From contig NZ_FMDM01000003.1 in NCBI RefSeq assembly GCF_900090105.1, positions 310,001 through 374,000 of the forward strand: a DNA stretch of 64,000 bases, given 5' to 3'. Under the pieces are notes generated by a model, which did not search any database, had not been told where the DNA came from, and saw nothing but the letters and a program-made list of their open reading frames with translations. Origin of the DNA: Micromonospora humi (lineage in GTDB: Bacteria; Actinomycetota; Actinomycetes; Mycobacteriales; Micromonosporaceae). A program made the position numbers and the translations under genes. Positions within the stretch are counted from its first letter, which is position 1, and each line of letters begins with the position of its first letter. Shown piece after piece: positions 20,876 to 28,837 of this stretch.

Positions 20876-21366
20876 GCCACCTCGGCCGGGTCGCCGCCGG
20901 TGAGCCGCAGCAGCTCCGGGTAGGTGGTCGGGAACACCGCCTGCGGCACGCCGCCGGCCGCCCACACCTCGTCGTACTTCTTCAGGGCGGTGTCGACCAG
21001 GGTGCGCAGCGGCCCGGGGTGGCCGAGCGGGGCGACCCCGCCGATCACCTGACCGGTGTGCCGCCTGACGAAGTCCGGGCTGGCCCGGCGCAGGTGGGCC
21101 ACGCCCAGCGTGGCGGCCAGCCCGGCGGTGTCCACCCGGTGCGCGCCGGAGGTGAGGACCAGCAGCGGCGCGTCGTCGGCGTCGAAGATCAGCGAGTTGG
21201 CGATGGCGCCGACGTCGACGCCGAGCGCGGCGGCCGCCGCGGCGGCGGTGTGCACCGCCTCCGGCAGCAGGCGGACGGCGCTGGCGTGCCCGGAGAAGTC
21301 CCGCGCCCCCGCCTCGTCGAGCGCCCGCTGCACCGCCCGCACGTTCGGATGTGGCTCAGACTGCAT
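20872..21366 (-). CDS. YbaK/EbsC-family aminoacyl-tRNA deacylase-like protein
   Basis: A 164-residue protein of the YbaK/ProX editing-domain family, which removes wrongly attached amino acids from tRNA. The conserved features are IANSLIFDADDAPLLVLTSG, the region around HRVDTAGLAATLGV, and GQVIGGVAPLGHP. The ATG start at 21366 has a G-rich ribosome site. It opens the coupled carotenoid operon, though nothing in its family links it to pigment synthesis. The TetR gene ends 49 bases upstream. Confidence 0.85.
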   Translation of the reverse strand: MQSEPHPNVRAVQRALDEAGARDFSGHASAVRLLPEAVHTAAAAAAALGVDVGAIANSLIFDADDAPLLVLTSGAHRVDTAGLAATLGVAHLRRASPDFVRRHTGQVIGGVAPLGHPGPLRTLVDTALKKYDEVWAAGGVPQAVFPTTYPELLRLTGGDPAEVA

Positions 21367-21410
21367 GCCCCCATTCTCCCCCCGCCGGCCGGACCACCCT
21401 CGCCGGGTGC

Positions 21411-21472
21411 GTCGATCATGAGGTTGGCGGTGTCGCCGCCCGGCGTGTCGGACCGCCAACCTCGTGGTCGAC
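21411..21472. repeat. dispersed inverted repeat, family A, copy 2
   Basis: Arms 21411-21431 and 21452-21472 pair with two mismatches around a 20-nt loop. The left arm shares its first 20 bases with 12517-12536. It spans the last codons and stop of the TetR gene. Confidence 0.7.
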
Positions 21473-22234
21473 CGAGGGTGGCGTGGCGGCGGCGCGGGAG
21501 TGGAGCAGGGTCTGGATGCCGTCGAGGATGCGGGTGAGGCCGAAGTCGAGGGTGGGGTCGGGGGTCGGGGAGGCGGGGTCCGTGGGGGAGTGGGGGGTGG
21601 CGGGGGCGGCCAGGGCGGCGGCGAGGGCCGGGAAGCGGGCCTCGCGGCCGTGCACCAGCGCGGCGAACGCCGCCTCCCGACCGGAGTCCGGTGGCAGGCC
21701 GGCCAGGTTGCGGGCGTGCCCCACCAGCAGCGTCGCCACGTCGAGCCGCTCGGTCGCGGTGAGCCCGGTCCCGGCGAGCGCGGCCACCACGCGGTCCACC
21801 CAGGACAGCTCGTTCGGGCCGGGCAGCCGGGCCCCGACGGCCGCCGCCTGCGCCCAGGGATGCCGGCGGAACCGCTCGACCAGCCGCCGGGTCCAGTCGT
21901 CGAGCCGGGCCCGCCAGTCCGCGTCGGCCCCGGCCGCCTCCCGGCCGGCGTCCGGGCCGGGCGGCGGTGGCTCGCCCAGCGCCTCGTCCAGCATCAGGGC
22001 GACCAGTTCGGCCCGGCCCGGCACATAGCGGTAGAGCGCCATCTTGGTGACGCCCAGCGACTCGGCGACCCGTTGCATGGTCAGCCCGTCGAGCCCGTCC
22101 GCGTCGGCGACGGCGATGCCGGCGCGGGCCACGGCGGCCGGGGAGAGCGTGGGGCGGGGCCCGCGCCGGGGGCCGGCGGGCGCGCCCCAGAGCAGCTCGA
22201 ACAGCCGCTTCTTGTCGACCTCACCGGCCCGCAC
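21416..22234 (-). CDS. TetR-family transcriptional regulator
   Basis: A 272-residue regulator. The N-terminal helix-turn-helix is GLTMQRVAESLGVTKMALYRYV; the C-terminal region matches the TetR_C domain of drug-responsive members (WRARLDDWTRRLVERFRRHPW). The start is the GTG at 22234 (VRAGEVDKKRLFELLWG). The last 18 residues and stop codon are encoded by a dispersed inverted repeat, so the natural C-terminus may have been altered by that insertion. It lies between apbE and the carotenoid operon on the same strand and could control either. Confidence 0.87.
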   Translation of the reverse strand: MRAGEVDKKRLFELLWGAPAGPRRGPRPTLSPAAVARAGIAVADADGLDGLTMQRVAESLGVTKMALYRYVPGRAELVALMLDEALGEPPPPGPDAGREAAGADADWRARLDDWTRRLVERFRRHPWAQAAAVGARLPGPNELSWVDRVVAALAGTGLTATERLDVATLLVGHARNLAGLPPDSGREAAFAALVHGREARFPALAAALAAPATPHSPTDPASPTPDPTLDFGLTRILDGIQTLLHSRAAATPPSVDHEVGGPTRRAATPPTS

Positions 22235-22271
22235 GGATCGCCCTCCCGCCTCCGGCGGCCCGGGTCCGCCG

Positions 22272-23069
22272 TCAGGGAGACGATACGGTGGCCCGCCCGG
22301 GCCAGCCCGGGGTGGCCCGGGCCCGGCCGGCGGTGTCCACCAGCAGGGCCGCGTACCCGTCCAGGGTGGCCAGCCAGTCCGGTGCGTCCGCGCCCCGGGC
22401 GACCGCCGCGGTCGCGTACACGTCGGCCCAGAGCAGGTCCGGGCCGACCACGGTGACCGACCGGAGCGCCTCGGCCGGCCGCCCGGCACGCGGGTCGGTG
22501 ATGTGCGCGCCGCGCCGCGCGGTGCCGGAGGTGGCGACCGCGCCGCCGGCCCGCTCGACCACGTCGAGCATCCGCTCGGGCCGGTCCGGGTCCTCGATGC
22601 CGATCCGCCAGCGCGGCCGGCCCGGCGCGGTCCGCAGCAGCACGTCCCCGCCCGCGTTGAGGCACAGGTCGTGGTCGGCCAGGTCGGTCAGGTGCCGGGC
22701 GGCCCGTTCCACCGCCCAGCCCTTGACCAGGCCGGACGGGTCGTAGCCGGTGCCGCCCAGCGGCAGCGGCAGGCGGCGGGCGTCGAACCACCCGTCGGTT
22801 CGCGCGCGGGCCGTCTCGCAGAGCCCGACCACCTCGCGCACCAGCGGGTCGGCGGTGGCCGCCGGGCCGGGCGGCGCCCCCCGGAGCCGGCCCAGCACGC
22901 TCTCCGGCCGCCAGGTGCTGAACACCGCGTCGGCGGCGCGCAGCTCGGCGAGGACCCGGGCCACCCGCTCCTCGACCTCCGGGGTACGCACCAGCGGGCC
23001 CCGCAGGTGCACGCTGACCGGCAGCCCCATCACCTGCGCCACCCAGGCCCGGCGCTCCGGCCCGCTCAT
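22272..23069 (-). CDS. apbE: FAD:protein FMN transferase (ApbE)
   Basis: A 265-residue enzyme that transfers FMN from FAD to a threonine in exported flavoproteins. Family sequences are VFSTWRPESVLGRL, YDPSGLVKGWAVERA, CLNAGGDVLL, SGTARRGAHITDPRAG and ADVYATAAVARG with the metal-binding acidic residues. No signal peptide is clear. The ATG overlaps the FMN-binding protein stop as ATGA. Its substrate is very probably that neighbour, which carries the target motif SGAT. Confidence 0.9.
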   Translation of the reverse strand: MSGPERRAWVAQVMGLPVSVHLRGPLVRTPEVEERVARVLAELRAADAVFSTWRPESVLGRLRGAPPGPAATADPLVREVVGLCETARARTDGWFDARRLPLPLGGTGYDPSGLVKGWAVERAARHLTDLADHDLCLNAGGDVLLRTAPGRPRWRIGIEDPDRPERMLDVVERAGGAVATSGTARRGAHITDPRAGRPAEALRSVTVVGPDLLWADVYATAAVARGADAPDWLATLDGYAALLVDTAGRARATPGWPGRATVSSP

Positions 23070-23590
23070 TTGAGGTGCGCCGCGTCGATGGCGGACTGGA
23101 GCGACTCCCGGTAGCCGTCGCTGGTGACGGTGGCCCCGGAGACGCTGTCGATCTCGGCGCTCTGCGCGGCCAGCGCCTCCTGCCGCAGGATCGGCACCGC
23201 GTAGTCGTTGATCTCCTGGTCCCGCCGGTTGCCGTCGGGCACCTGCACGGCCGCGACATCGGTGATCTTCCCGGCCGAGACGGTGATCTTCACCTGCACC
23301 GGACCCCACCGGGTCTGCGCCACCGACCCGGTCGCCGTGCCGCCACCGCCGGTCGTGCCGCCGTCGCCGCCGGTCGTGCCGCCGTCGCCGCCGGTCGAGG
23401 AGCCGCCGCCGGTGTCACCGCCCGACGGTCCCGAGCCGCCGTCCGTGCCGCTCCAGGTGCCGCCGCCCGGGTCGTTCCCGGTGGCGACCGCGCCGGTCTC
23501 CCCGCCCGCGCCCATGGTGCTGGTCCGGTAGCTGAACAGCAGCACCAGCGCGGCCACGGTGGACAGCAGCCAGATGGTGATCCGTCGCAC
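23066..23590 (-). CDS. exported FMN-binding domain protein
   Basis: A 174-residue protein with an N-terminal membrane anchor (ITIWLLSTVAALVLLF), a Gly/Thr/Ser-rich linker at residues 28-90, and an FMN-binding domain at 93-174. The flavinylation motif is SGAT at 151-154 in DSVSGATVTSDGY; Thr154 would carry FMN by a phosphoester bond, as in RnfG and NqrC. GGGAGG precedes the GTG start. It lies between a membrane ferric-reductase-like protein and ApbE, so it likely passes electrons on the outer face of the membrane. Confidence 0.88.
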   Translation of the reverse strand: MRRITIWLLSTVAALVLLFSYRTSTMGAGGETGAVATGNDPGGGTWSGTDGGSGPSGGDTGGGSSTGGDGGTTGGDGGTTGGGGTATGSVAQTRWGPVQVKITVSAGKITDVAAVQVPDGNRRDQEINDYAVPILRQEALAAQSAEIDSVSGATVTSDGYRESLQSAIDAAHLK

Positions 23591-23610
23591 GGATCCTCCC
23601 TTCGCGCCCG

Positions 23611-25008
23611 TCACCAGGCGAACAGTTCGTGATGGACGTGCGCGTCGGGCACCCCGGCCGCGCGGGTCGCGGCGCGCACGGCGTCGACCCAGCCGTCCGG
23701 GCCGCAGAGGAAGACGTCGTGCCCGGCCACGCCGGGGGAGAGCCGGCGCAGCGCCTCGGCGTCGGCGAGCCCCTCGGCGTACGCGGGCAGCCAGGACGGC
23801 CGGGCCGCCCGGGGGCCGACCAGGTGGTGCACCACCAGCCCGCGTTCCGCGACGAGCCGGTCCAGCTCGGCGGAGAAGGCCAGGTCCTCGCCGGTACGCG
23901 CGCGGTAGGCGAGCACCGCCTGGCCGGGCGCGTACGGCAGCTCCCAGAGCAGCGCCAGCAGCGGGGTGAGACCGACGCCGCAGGCCAGCATCGTGATCCC
24001 GCCGCCGCGCCAGTGCTGCCCGGTGAGCCGCCCGTACGGCCCCTCGATCAGCACCCGGGTGCCGGGGCGCAGGGCGGCCACCCGGGCGCTGCCGTCGCCC
24101 AGGTCCTTGACGGTGATCCGCATCAGGTCCCCGTGCGGCGGCGCGGACAGCGAGTACGGGTGGGCGCGCGACCAGCCGGGGCCGTCCAGGAACCGCCAGA
24201 GCAGGAACTGCCCGGCCCGGACCGGCAGCCGGTGCAGGTTCCGCCCGCGCAGCCAGACCGAGGTGATCCCGGGCGCCTCGGGCACCACCGCGGCCACCTC
24301 GATCCGGTGTCGCAGCGTGCGCCAGGCCGGCAGGCCGAGCCGCCAGACGAGCACGCTGGCCAGGGCCAGCAGGTAGACCGTCCACCAGTAGGCGCGGGCG
24401 AGCGGCGAGGCGAGGAAGTCGGCGCCGGTCCAGAGCTGGTGCGGCAACGCCAGCGCGACACCCAGGTAGGCGTAGAGGTGCAGCAGGTGCCAGGACTCGT
24501 AGCGCAGCCGCCGCCGGGCCGCGCGGACCGAGGTCGCCACCACCAGCACCAGCAGCGCCAGCGCCGCGGTGGCCAGCAGCATCCCGGGGTACGTGACGAC
24601 CAGGTCCCAGGCCTCGGCGAGCACCCCCTGGCGGGCGGTGCCGGCGTACCCGAGGACGGTCAGCAGCACGTGCGCCAGCAGCAGGTGGAACGAGGTGAAG
24701 CCGGCGAGCCGGTGCCAGCGGGCGATCCGGTCCTGGCCGAAGCGGCGTTCGAGCAGCGGCACCCGGGCCATCAGCACCACCTGGACCAGCATCAGGTCGG
24801 CGCTGAGCAGGCCGGTGAGCCGGCCGAGCGAGGTGAGCCCGGTGGCGGCGCCGGCCAGCAGCTCCTGCACCCCGCGGTCGGCGGTCCACAGCGCGGTGAC
24901 GACCAGCAGGCTGAGCGCCGCGAGGGTGCCGGCGACGTCGGCCCACCAGGTCGGGGCGGCCGGCGGCGTCGGGCGTCCGGCCCGCCGGCCGGCCACGGTG
25001 GCGGTCAC
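23611..25008 (-). CDS. ferric-reductase-like transmembrane flavocytochrome
   Basis: A 465-residue membrane protein. The N-terminal half has about six helices with paired histidines for heme (RWHRLAGFTSFH, SWHLLHLYAYLG). The C-terminal half is a ferredoxin-NADP reductase module: RAHPYSLSAPP binds FAD, LIEGPYGRLTG and LACGVGLTPLLALL follow, and FLCGPDGWVDAV completes the NAD(P) site. It should move electrons from cytoplasmic NAD(P)H across the membrane to the FMN protein encoded next. It starts at GTG 25008, divergent from the SOS operon. Confidence 0.87.
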   Translation of the reverse strand: MTATVAGRRAGRPTPPAAPTWWADVAGTLAALSLLVVTALWTADRGVQELLAGAATGLTSLGRLTGLLSADLMLVQVVLMARVPLLERRFGQDRIARWHRLAGFTSFHLLLAHVLLTVLGYAGTARQGVLAEAWDLVVTYPGMLLATAALALLVLVVATSVRAARRRLRYESWHLLHLYAYLGVALALPHQLWTGADFLASPLARAYWWTVYLLALASVLVWRLGLPAWRTLRHRIEVAAVVPEAPGITSVWLRGRNLHRLPVRAGQFLLWRFLDGPGWSRAHPYSLSAPPHGDLMRITVKDLGDGSARVAALRPGTRVLIEGPYGRLTGQHWRGGGITMLACGVGLTPLLALLWELPYAPGQAVLAYRARTGEDLAFSAELDRLVAERGLVVHHLVGPRAARPSWLPAYAEGLADAEALRRLSPGVAGHDVFLCGPDGWVDAVRAATRAAGVPDAHVHHELFAW

Positions 25009-25166
25009 CGGGCGGTCTTCTCGGTACGGCAGACGTTCATGGGGTAACCGTCTGCCGGTGAGTTCCGGTTCTCCTTTGTCGGGGCTGTGCCCCGGCTGGG
25101 AATCCGTACCGCGCGCCGGCGTGTCCCCGGCGCGTCACACATTGCGTTTTCGTCGGTGGGGAGGTG

Positions 25167-25172
25167 TACTGT
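25167..25172 (+). promoter_or_regulatory. possible promoter of the mutagenesis operon
   Basis: TACTGT (25167-25172) with TTGCGT at 25142-25147, spacing 19, is a weak but plausible promoter placed just before the LexA box. Confidence 0.35.
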
Positions 25173-25181
25173 CAGGGTAGT

Positions 25182-25197
25182 TAGAACGAGTGTTCGA
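25182..25197. promoter_or_regulatory. LexA box (SOS box)
   Basis: TAGAACGAGTGTTCGA matches the actinobacterial LexA consensus TCGAAC-N4-GTTCGA at 11 of 12 defined positions. It lies upstream of the HEPN-ImuA'-ImuB-DnaE2 genes, which are SOS-induced in other actinobacteria. Confidence 0.8.
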
Positions 25198-25554
25198 TTC
25201 GATCGCGATCGGTTCCCCGCCGACGCGATCGGGGCATACACCGTTCGCCAAGCTCCGGAGGCGGTGTTTCGCGGCACCGGCTTCCGGAAGGTGCGGCTCC
25301 GCGGGCCGCACCGGGGCTTCGGACAGTCGCGAGTCCGAGCCCGACAGGCAGGTCGTCGCCCGCCGCCCACGACCCCCGGGCGGCGGGCGACGGACCCGCC
25401 GGCACGCCGGCCGGGTGTGGGTGTGGGGAAGCGTTCACACCCGGCCGGCCGCCAACACTGGTGCGTCTTCCTCCGCACCGACCGCTCCGGGTGACCGGGC
25501 GACGGTTCCCCGTCGCGCGATCGCCCGCCCCGGCCCCACGCGGAGGAGAGACCC
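25198..25554 (+). other. long leader region with two tandem hairpins
   Basis: This stretch between the LexA box and the HEPN gene has no convincing protein-coding sequence. It holds two perfect 14-bp stems: 25355-25368 with 25378-25391 (9-nt loop) and 25406-25419 with 25436-25449 (16-nt loop). They could form an attenuator, a terminator with a second promoter beyond it, or a small RNA. The first 150 bases show nothing I recognise. Confidence 0.5.
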
Positions 25555-26082
25555 ATGCCGACCAGTCCGGCCCAGGCGCCCACGGTGCCCGCGCACGTGC
25601 TGCCGCACCGCACCCCCGCCCAGCTGCTCGTGGTGGCCCGCGACGGGTTGGTCGAGGCCGCCCGCACCCGCCCCGACGGCCTCCGCTACGCGGCCGCCCA
25701 CCTCGCGGCGCTGCGCGCCGCCGCCGCCGTGCTCGCCGCCCGGGCCCGTCCCGCCCCCACCCGGCGCAACCGGATCACCAGCGTCTGGGTGCTGCTCGCC
25801 ACCGTCGCGCCCGAGCTGGACGAGTGGGCTGCCCTCTTCGCCGCCGGCGCCGGCAAGCGGGCCGCCGCCGAGGCCGGCATCCCCCGGGTGGTCACCGCCC
25901 GGGAGGCCGACGACCTGCTGCGCGCCGCCGAACAGTTCGTGACCGTGGTGGAGACCGCGCTCGGGCTGGCGCACCAACCGGCGCTCGACGGCCTGCACCG
26001 GCCGCTCCGGCTCGGTGGGTCCGACGCCCCGTCGCGTCCCGGTTCGGCCGCCGCGTCGCGTCCCGGGGCGGCCGCGGCCTGA
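25555..26082 (+). CDS. SAV_6107-family HEPN domain protein
   Basis: A 175-residue helical protein of the SAV_6107 HEPN family found near actinobacterial mutasome genes. An Arg-x4-His pair typical of HEPN nucleases is present at Arg44-His49 (LRYAAAHLAAL). The C-terminal 25 residues are Ser/Arg/Pro/Ala-rich and probably disordered. HEPN proteins are often RNases, but activity here is not proven. It is the first gene after the LexA box; a hairpin separates it from imuA', so it may be controlled partly on its own. Confidence 0.78.
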   Translation: MPTSPAQAPTVPAHVLPHRTPAQLLVVARDGLVEAARTRPDGLRYAAAHLAALRAAAAVLAARARPAPTRRNRITSVWVLLATVAPELDEWAALFAAGAGKRAAAEAGIPRVVTAREADDLLRAAEQFVTVVETALGLAHQPALDGLHRPLRLGGSDAPSRPGSAAASRPGAAAA

Positions 26083-26087
26083 GTCGT

Positions 26088-26129
26088 GGCGCCCGGCCGC
26101 CATCGGCGGGACCCGGGTGGCCGGGCGCC
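26088..26129 (+). terminator. hairpin after the HEPN gene
   Basis: A 14-bp stem with one wobble pair (26088-26101 with 26116-26129) begins five bases after the HEPN stop. It may end or attenuate transcription before imuA'. Confidence 0.5.
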
Positions 26130-26162
26130 GCTCCCACCGCACCACATGATCCACAGCACCAC

Positions 26163-26182
26163 CCACGGGCCGGGGCCCGTGG
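26163..26182 (+). other. short hairpin ahead of imuA'
   Basis: CCACGGGC and GCCCGTGG form a perfect 8-bp stem with a 4-base loop, 25 bases before the imuA' start. Its role is unknown. Confidence 0.4.
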
Positions 26183-26207
26183 CGAAACACGACGGGGGGT
26201 TGGTCCG

Positions 26208-26945
26208 ATGGCGGGCCGCATGGTGGTCGGTTCCGCCGCCCTGGCCGAGCTGGTGCGCCCGGCGAGCGCACCCGACCCGGCCGGCGGCCATCGGGTGCTC
26301 CCCGTCCGGGCCGAGCTGACCGGGCTGCTGCCCAACCGGGGGCTGCGTCGCGGCAGCACCGTCGCGGTCGGCCTCGGCCAACCCCGGCACAGCGGGGCCA
26401 CCTCACTGATCCTGGCACTGCTCGCCGAGGCGTCCCGGGCCGGCTCGTGGTGCGCCGTGGTCGGCGTACCCACCTTCGGGGCCGGCGCGGCGGCGGAGGC
26501 CGGGATCGCCCTGGACCGGCTCGCCCTGGTGCCCGACCCCGGGCCGGAGTGGCCCACCGTGGTGGCCGCGCTCATCGACGGGGTCGACGTGGTGGTCACC
26601 GCCGTGCCGACCTCGGTCTCCGCCTCGGTCTCCGCCCGGCTGGCCGCCCGGGCCCGGCAGCGTGGCAGCGTGCTGGTGCCGTACGGGCGGTGGGACGGCG
26701 CGGACGTGACGCTCCAGGTGGTCCGCGGCGTCTGGCAGGGGCTCGGGCCGGGCCGCGGGCGGCTGCGCCGGCGGGAGGTGACCGTCTCGGCCCGCGGGCG
26801 GGGTGCCGCCGCCCGGCCCAAGGAGATCAAGGTGTGGCTGCCCGGCGACGAGCTGACCCGGGTGATCCCCCGCGCCGCCGGGTCCGGCGTCCCCGCCGCC
26901 TCGACCCGCCGGCTGCGCGTGGTGACCCCGGTGGCGAACCCGTGA
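26208..26945 (+). CDS. imuA: ImuA'-like mutasome accessory protein
   Basis: A 245-residue RecA-fold-like protein of the actinobacterial ImuA' type, needed with ImuB and DnaE2 for damage-induced mutagenesis. The RecA-like core is recognisable (GSTVAVGLGQPRHSGATSL, then WCAVVGVPTFGA and LVPDPGPEWPTVVAALIDG), but the nucleotide loop lacks the Gly-Lys-Ser/Thr of an active ATPase. The C-terminus has the KEIKVWLPGDEL segment. The ATG at 26208 is preceded by a G-rich tract. It overlaps imuB as GTGA. Confidence 0.83.
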   Translation: MAGRMVVGSAALAELVRPASAPDPAGGHRVLPVRAELTGLLPNRGLRRGSTVAVGLGQPRHSGATSLILALLAEASRAGSWCAVVGVPTFGAGAAAEAGIALDRLALVPDPGPEWPTVVAALIDGVDVVVTAVPTSVSASVSARLAARARQRGSVLVPYGRWDGADVTLQVVRGVWQGLGPGRGRLRRREVTVSARGRGAAARPKEIKVWLPGDELTRVIPRAAGSGVPAASTRRLRVVTPVANP

Positions 26946-28609
26946 GCGCGCCGCCGCGGGCCCTGCTGCTCTGGTGCCCGGACTGGCCGGTCCTCGCCGC
27001 CGAGATCGTCGACGGGGTGCCCGCCACCGACCCGGTCGTGGTGCTGCACGCCAACCGGGTGGTCGCCTGCTCCGAGCGGGCCCGGGCCGAGGGGATCCGG
27101 CGCGGGCTGCGCCGGCGGGAAGCGCAGGGCCGCTGCCCCGGGCTCACCGTCGTCGACCACGACCCGGGCCGGGACGCGCGGGCGTTCGAGCCGGTGGTGG
27201 CCGCCGTCGAGGAGGTGGTCGCCGGCGTCGAGGTGATTCGGCCCGGCGCGTGCGCGACCGCCGCCCGGGGGCCGAGCCGCTACCTCGGTGGCGAGGAGGC
27301 GGCGGCCGAGCGGATCGTCGAGCACGTCGCCCAGAGTTGCGTGGTGGAGAGCCAGGTCGGCATCGCCGACGGGGTCTTCGCGGCCGGGCTGGCCGCCCGG
27401 GAGGGGCGGATCGTGCCGGCCGGCGGCACCGCGGAGTTCCTGGCCGGCCGTCCGATCGAGGCGCTCGGCCGGCCCGCCCTGGCCGACCTGTTGCGCCGGC
27501 TCGGCATCCGCACCCTCGGCGACTTCGCCGCGTTGTCCGCCGGGGACGTGCTGGCCCGGTTCGGCTCCGACGGGGCGCTGGCGCACCGGCTCGCCGCCGG
27601 GCGGGACGACCGTCCGCTCGCGGTCCGCCGGCCGCCCGCCGACCTGACCGTCACCGCCGAGCACGACGAGCCGATCGGCCGGGTCGACGCCGCCGCGTTC
27701 GTCGCCCGGACGCTGGCCGAGCGCCTGCACGAGCGGCTCGCCGCGTACGGGCTGGCCTGCACCCGGCTCGGCATCGAGGCGGTCACCGCGCACGGTCAGG
27801 AGCTGCACCGGGTGTGGCGGCACGACGGCCTGCTCACCGCCGCGGCCATCGCCGACCGGGTCCGCTGGCAGCTCGACGGCTGGCTCTCCGGCAGCAACGG
27901 CCGGGGTGGCGCCCGCCCGACCCGACCGACCGCCGGCATCGTCCGGCTGCGGCTGGTGCCGGACGGCGTGCTCGCCCAGGCCGGCCTGCAACCCGGCCTG
28001 TGGGGAGAGACCGGCGCGGAGCGGGAACGGGCGCACCGCGCGCTGAGCCGGGTCCAGGGCATTCTCGGCCCCGAGGCGGTGGTCACCGCCGTGCTCGGTG
28101 GCGGGCGCTCCCCGGCCGACCAGGTGCGCCTGGTCCCGTGGGGCGACGAACGGGCACCCGCCCGCCCCGGCCCGCCGGCGCTGCCGGTCGTGCCTGCTGG
28201 TTCGGCCTCCGCGTCGGCCGCAGGCTCGGACGGGGAGGTGGCGGGACGGGCCCGGGCCGGTCGGGGGCGGGCGGTGGCCGAGCCGCCGTGGCCGGGGCGG
28301 ATCCCGCCGCCGGCGCCGGCCGTGGTGCTGCCCACCCCGCTGCCGGCCGAGGTGCGCGACGCGACGGGGGAGCCGGTCGTGGTGAGCGCCCGGCTGGTGG
28401 TCAGCGCGGCGCCGGCCCGGCTGATCGTGGGCACCGGCCGCCCGTCCGGGATCTCCGGATGGGCCGGCCCGTGGCCGGTGGACGAGCGCTGGTGGGCGCC
28501 GGCCGAGGCGCGTCGCCGGGCCCGGTTCCAGGTCTGCCTGGCCGACGGCACCGCCCTGCTGCTCGCGGTCGAGGGTGGGCAGTGGCTGGTGGAGGCGATC
28601 TATGACTGA
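26942..28609 (+). CDS. imuB: ImuB, catalytically inactive Y-family polymerase homologue
   Basis: A 555-residue adaptor protein. It has the Y-family polymerase fold, but the catalytic carboxylates are gone: where DinB has HVDMDAFFASVE this reads LLLWCPDWPV, and the SLDEAF segment reads IRPGACATAARG. It should act as the hub that links DnaE2 and ImuA' to the sliding clamp; a clamp-binding-like QVRLVPWG lies near residues 393-401. An Ala/Pro-rich linker and a conserved C-terminal domain follow. GTGA overlap with imuA' shows coupling. Confidence 0.9.
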   Translation: MSAPPRALLLWCPDWPVLAAEIVDGVPATDPVVVLHANRVVACSERARAEGIRRGLRRREAQGRCPGLTVVDHDPGRDARAFEPVVAAVEEVVAGVEVIRPGACATAARGPSRYLGGEEAAAERIVEHVAQSCVVESQVGIADGVFAAGLAAREGRIVPAGGTAEFLAGRPIEALGRPALADLLRRLGIRTLGDFAALSAGDVLARFGSDGALAHRLAAGRDDRPLAVRRPPADLTVTAEHDEPIGRVDAAAFVARTLAERLHERLAAYGLACTRLGIEAVTAHGQELHRVWRHDGLLTAAAIADRVRWQLDGWLSGSNGRGGARPTRPTAGIVRLRLVPDGVLAQAGLQPGLWGETGAERERAHRALSRVQGILGPEAVVTAVLGGGRSPADQVRLVPWGDERAPARPGPPALPVVPAGSASASAAGSDGEVAGRARAGRGRAVAEPPWPGRIPPPAPAVVLPTPLPAEVRDATGEPVVVSARLVVSAAPARLIVGTGRPSGISGWAGPWPVDERWWAPAEARRRARFQVCLADGTALLLAVEGGQWLVEAIYD

Positions 28610-28667
28610 GCGAAGTGCCTCGGCGCCGCGGCGTGCCGACGTGCCGCGCCGGCTTCCACCCGGCGGA

Positions 28668-28779
28668 GCCTACGAACTTGATGACGTAAACGGCTCACCG
28701 CGCCGAACCGCCGCCGCCGCTGCCGTAGTCGTAGCCGGAGCCGGAGCCATGACTCATCCGTGCCATCAAGTTTGTAGGC
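28668..28779. repeat. 112-bp element with inverted ends ahead of dnaE2
   Basis: The ends GCCTACGAACTTGATG (28668-28683) and CATCAAGTTTGTAGGC (28764-28779) pair with one mismatch around an 80-nt interior that is more A+T-rich near its edges. No coding sequence is seen. It may be a small non-autonomous element or a structured terminator. Confidence 0.5.
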
Positions 28780-28837
28780 GACCGCAGACCGGCCTTCGGC
28801 CGATCGGCTCGGCCGATGCCGGGTGGGGGAGCGCGGG

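Noticed and set aside
23330-23420. Minisatellite in the FMN-binding protein gene
   Set aside because: The Gly/Thr repeats encode an ordinary linker between membrane anchor and domain; there is no reason to treat it as a separate element.
25087-25494. Possible 135-codon gene in the SOS leader
   Set aside because: It crosses the LexA box and two perfect hairpins, is Arg-rich without domain character, and has no ribosome site.
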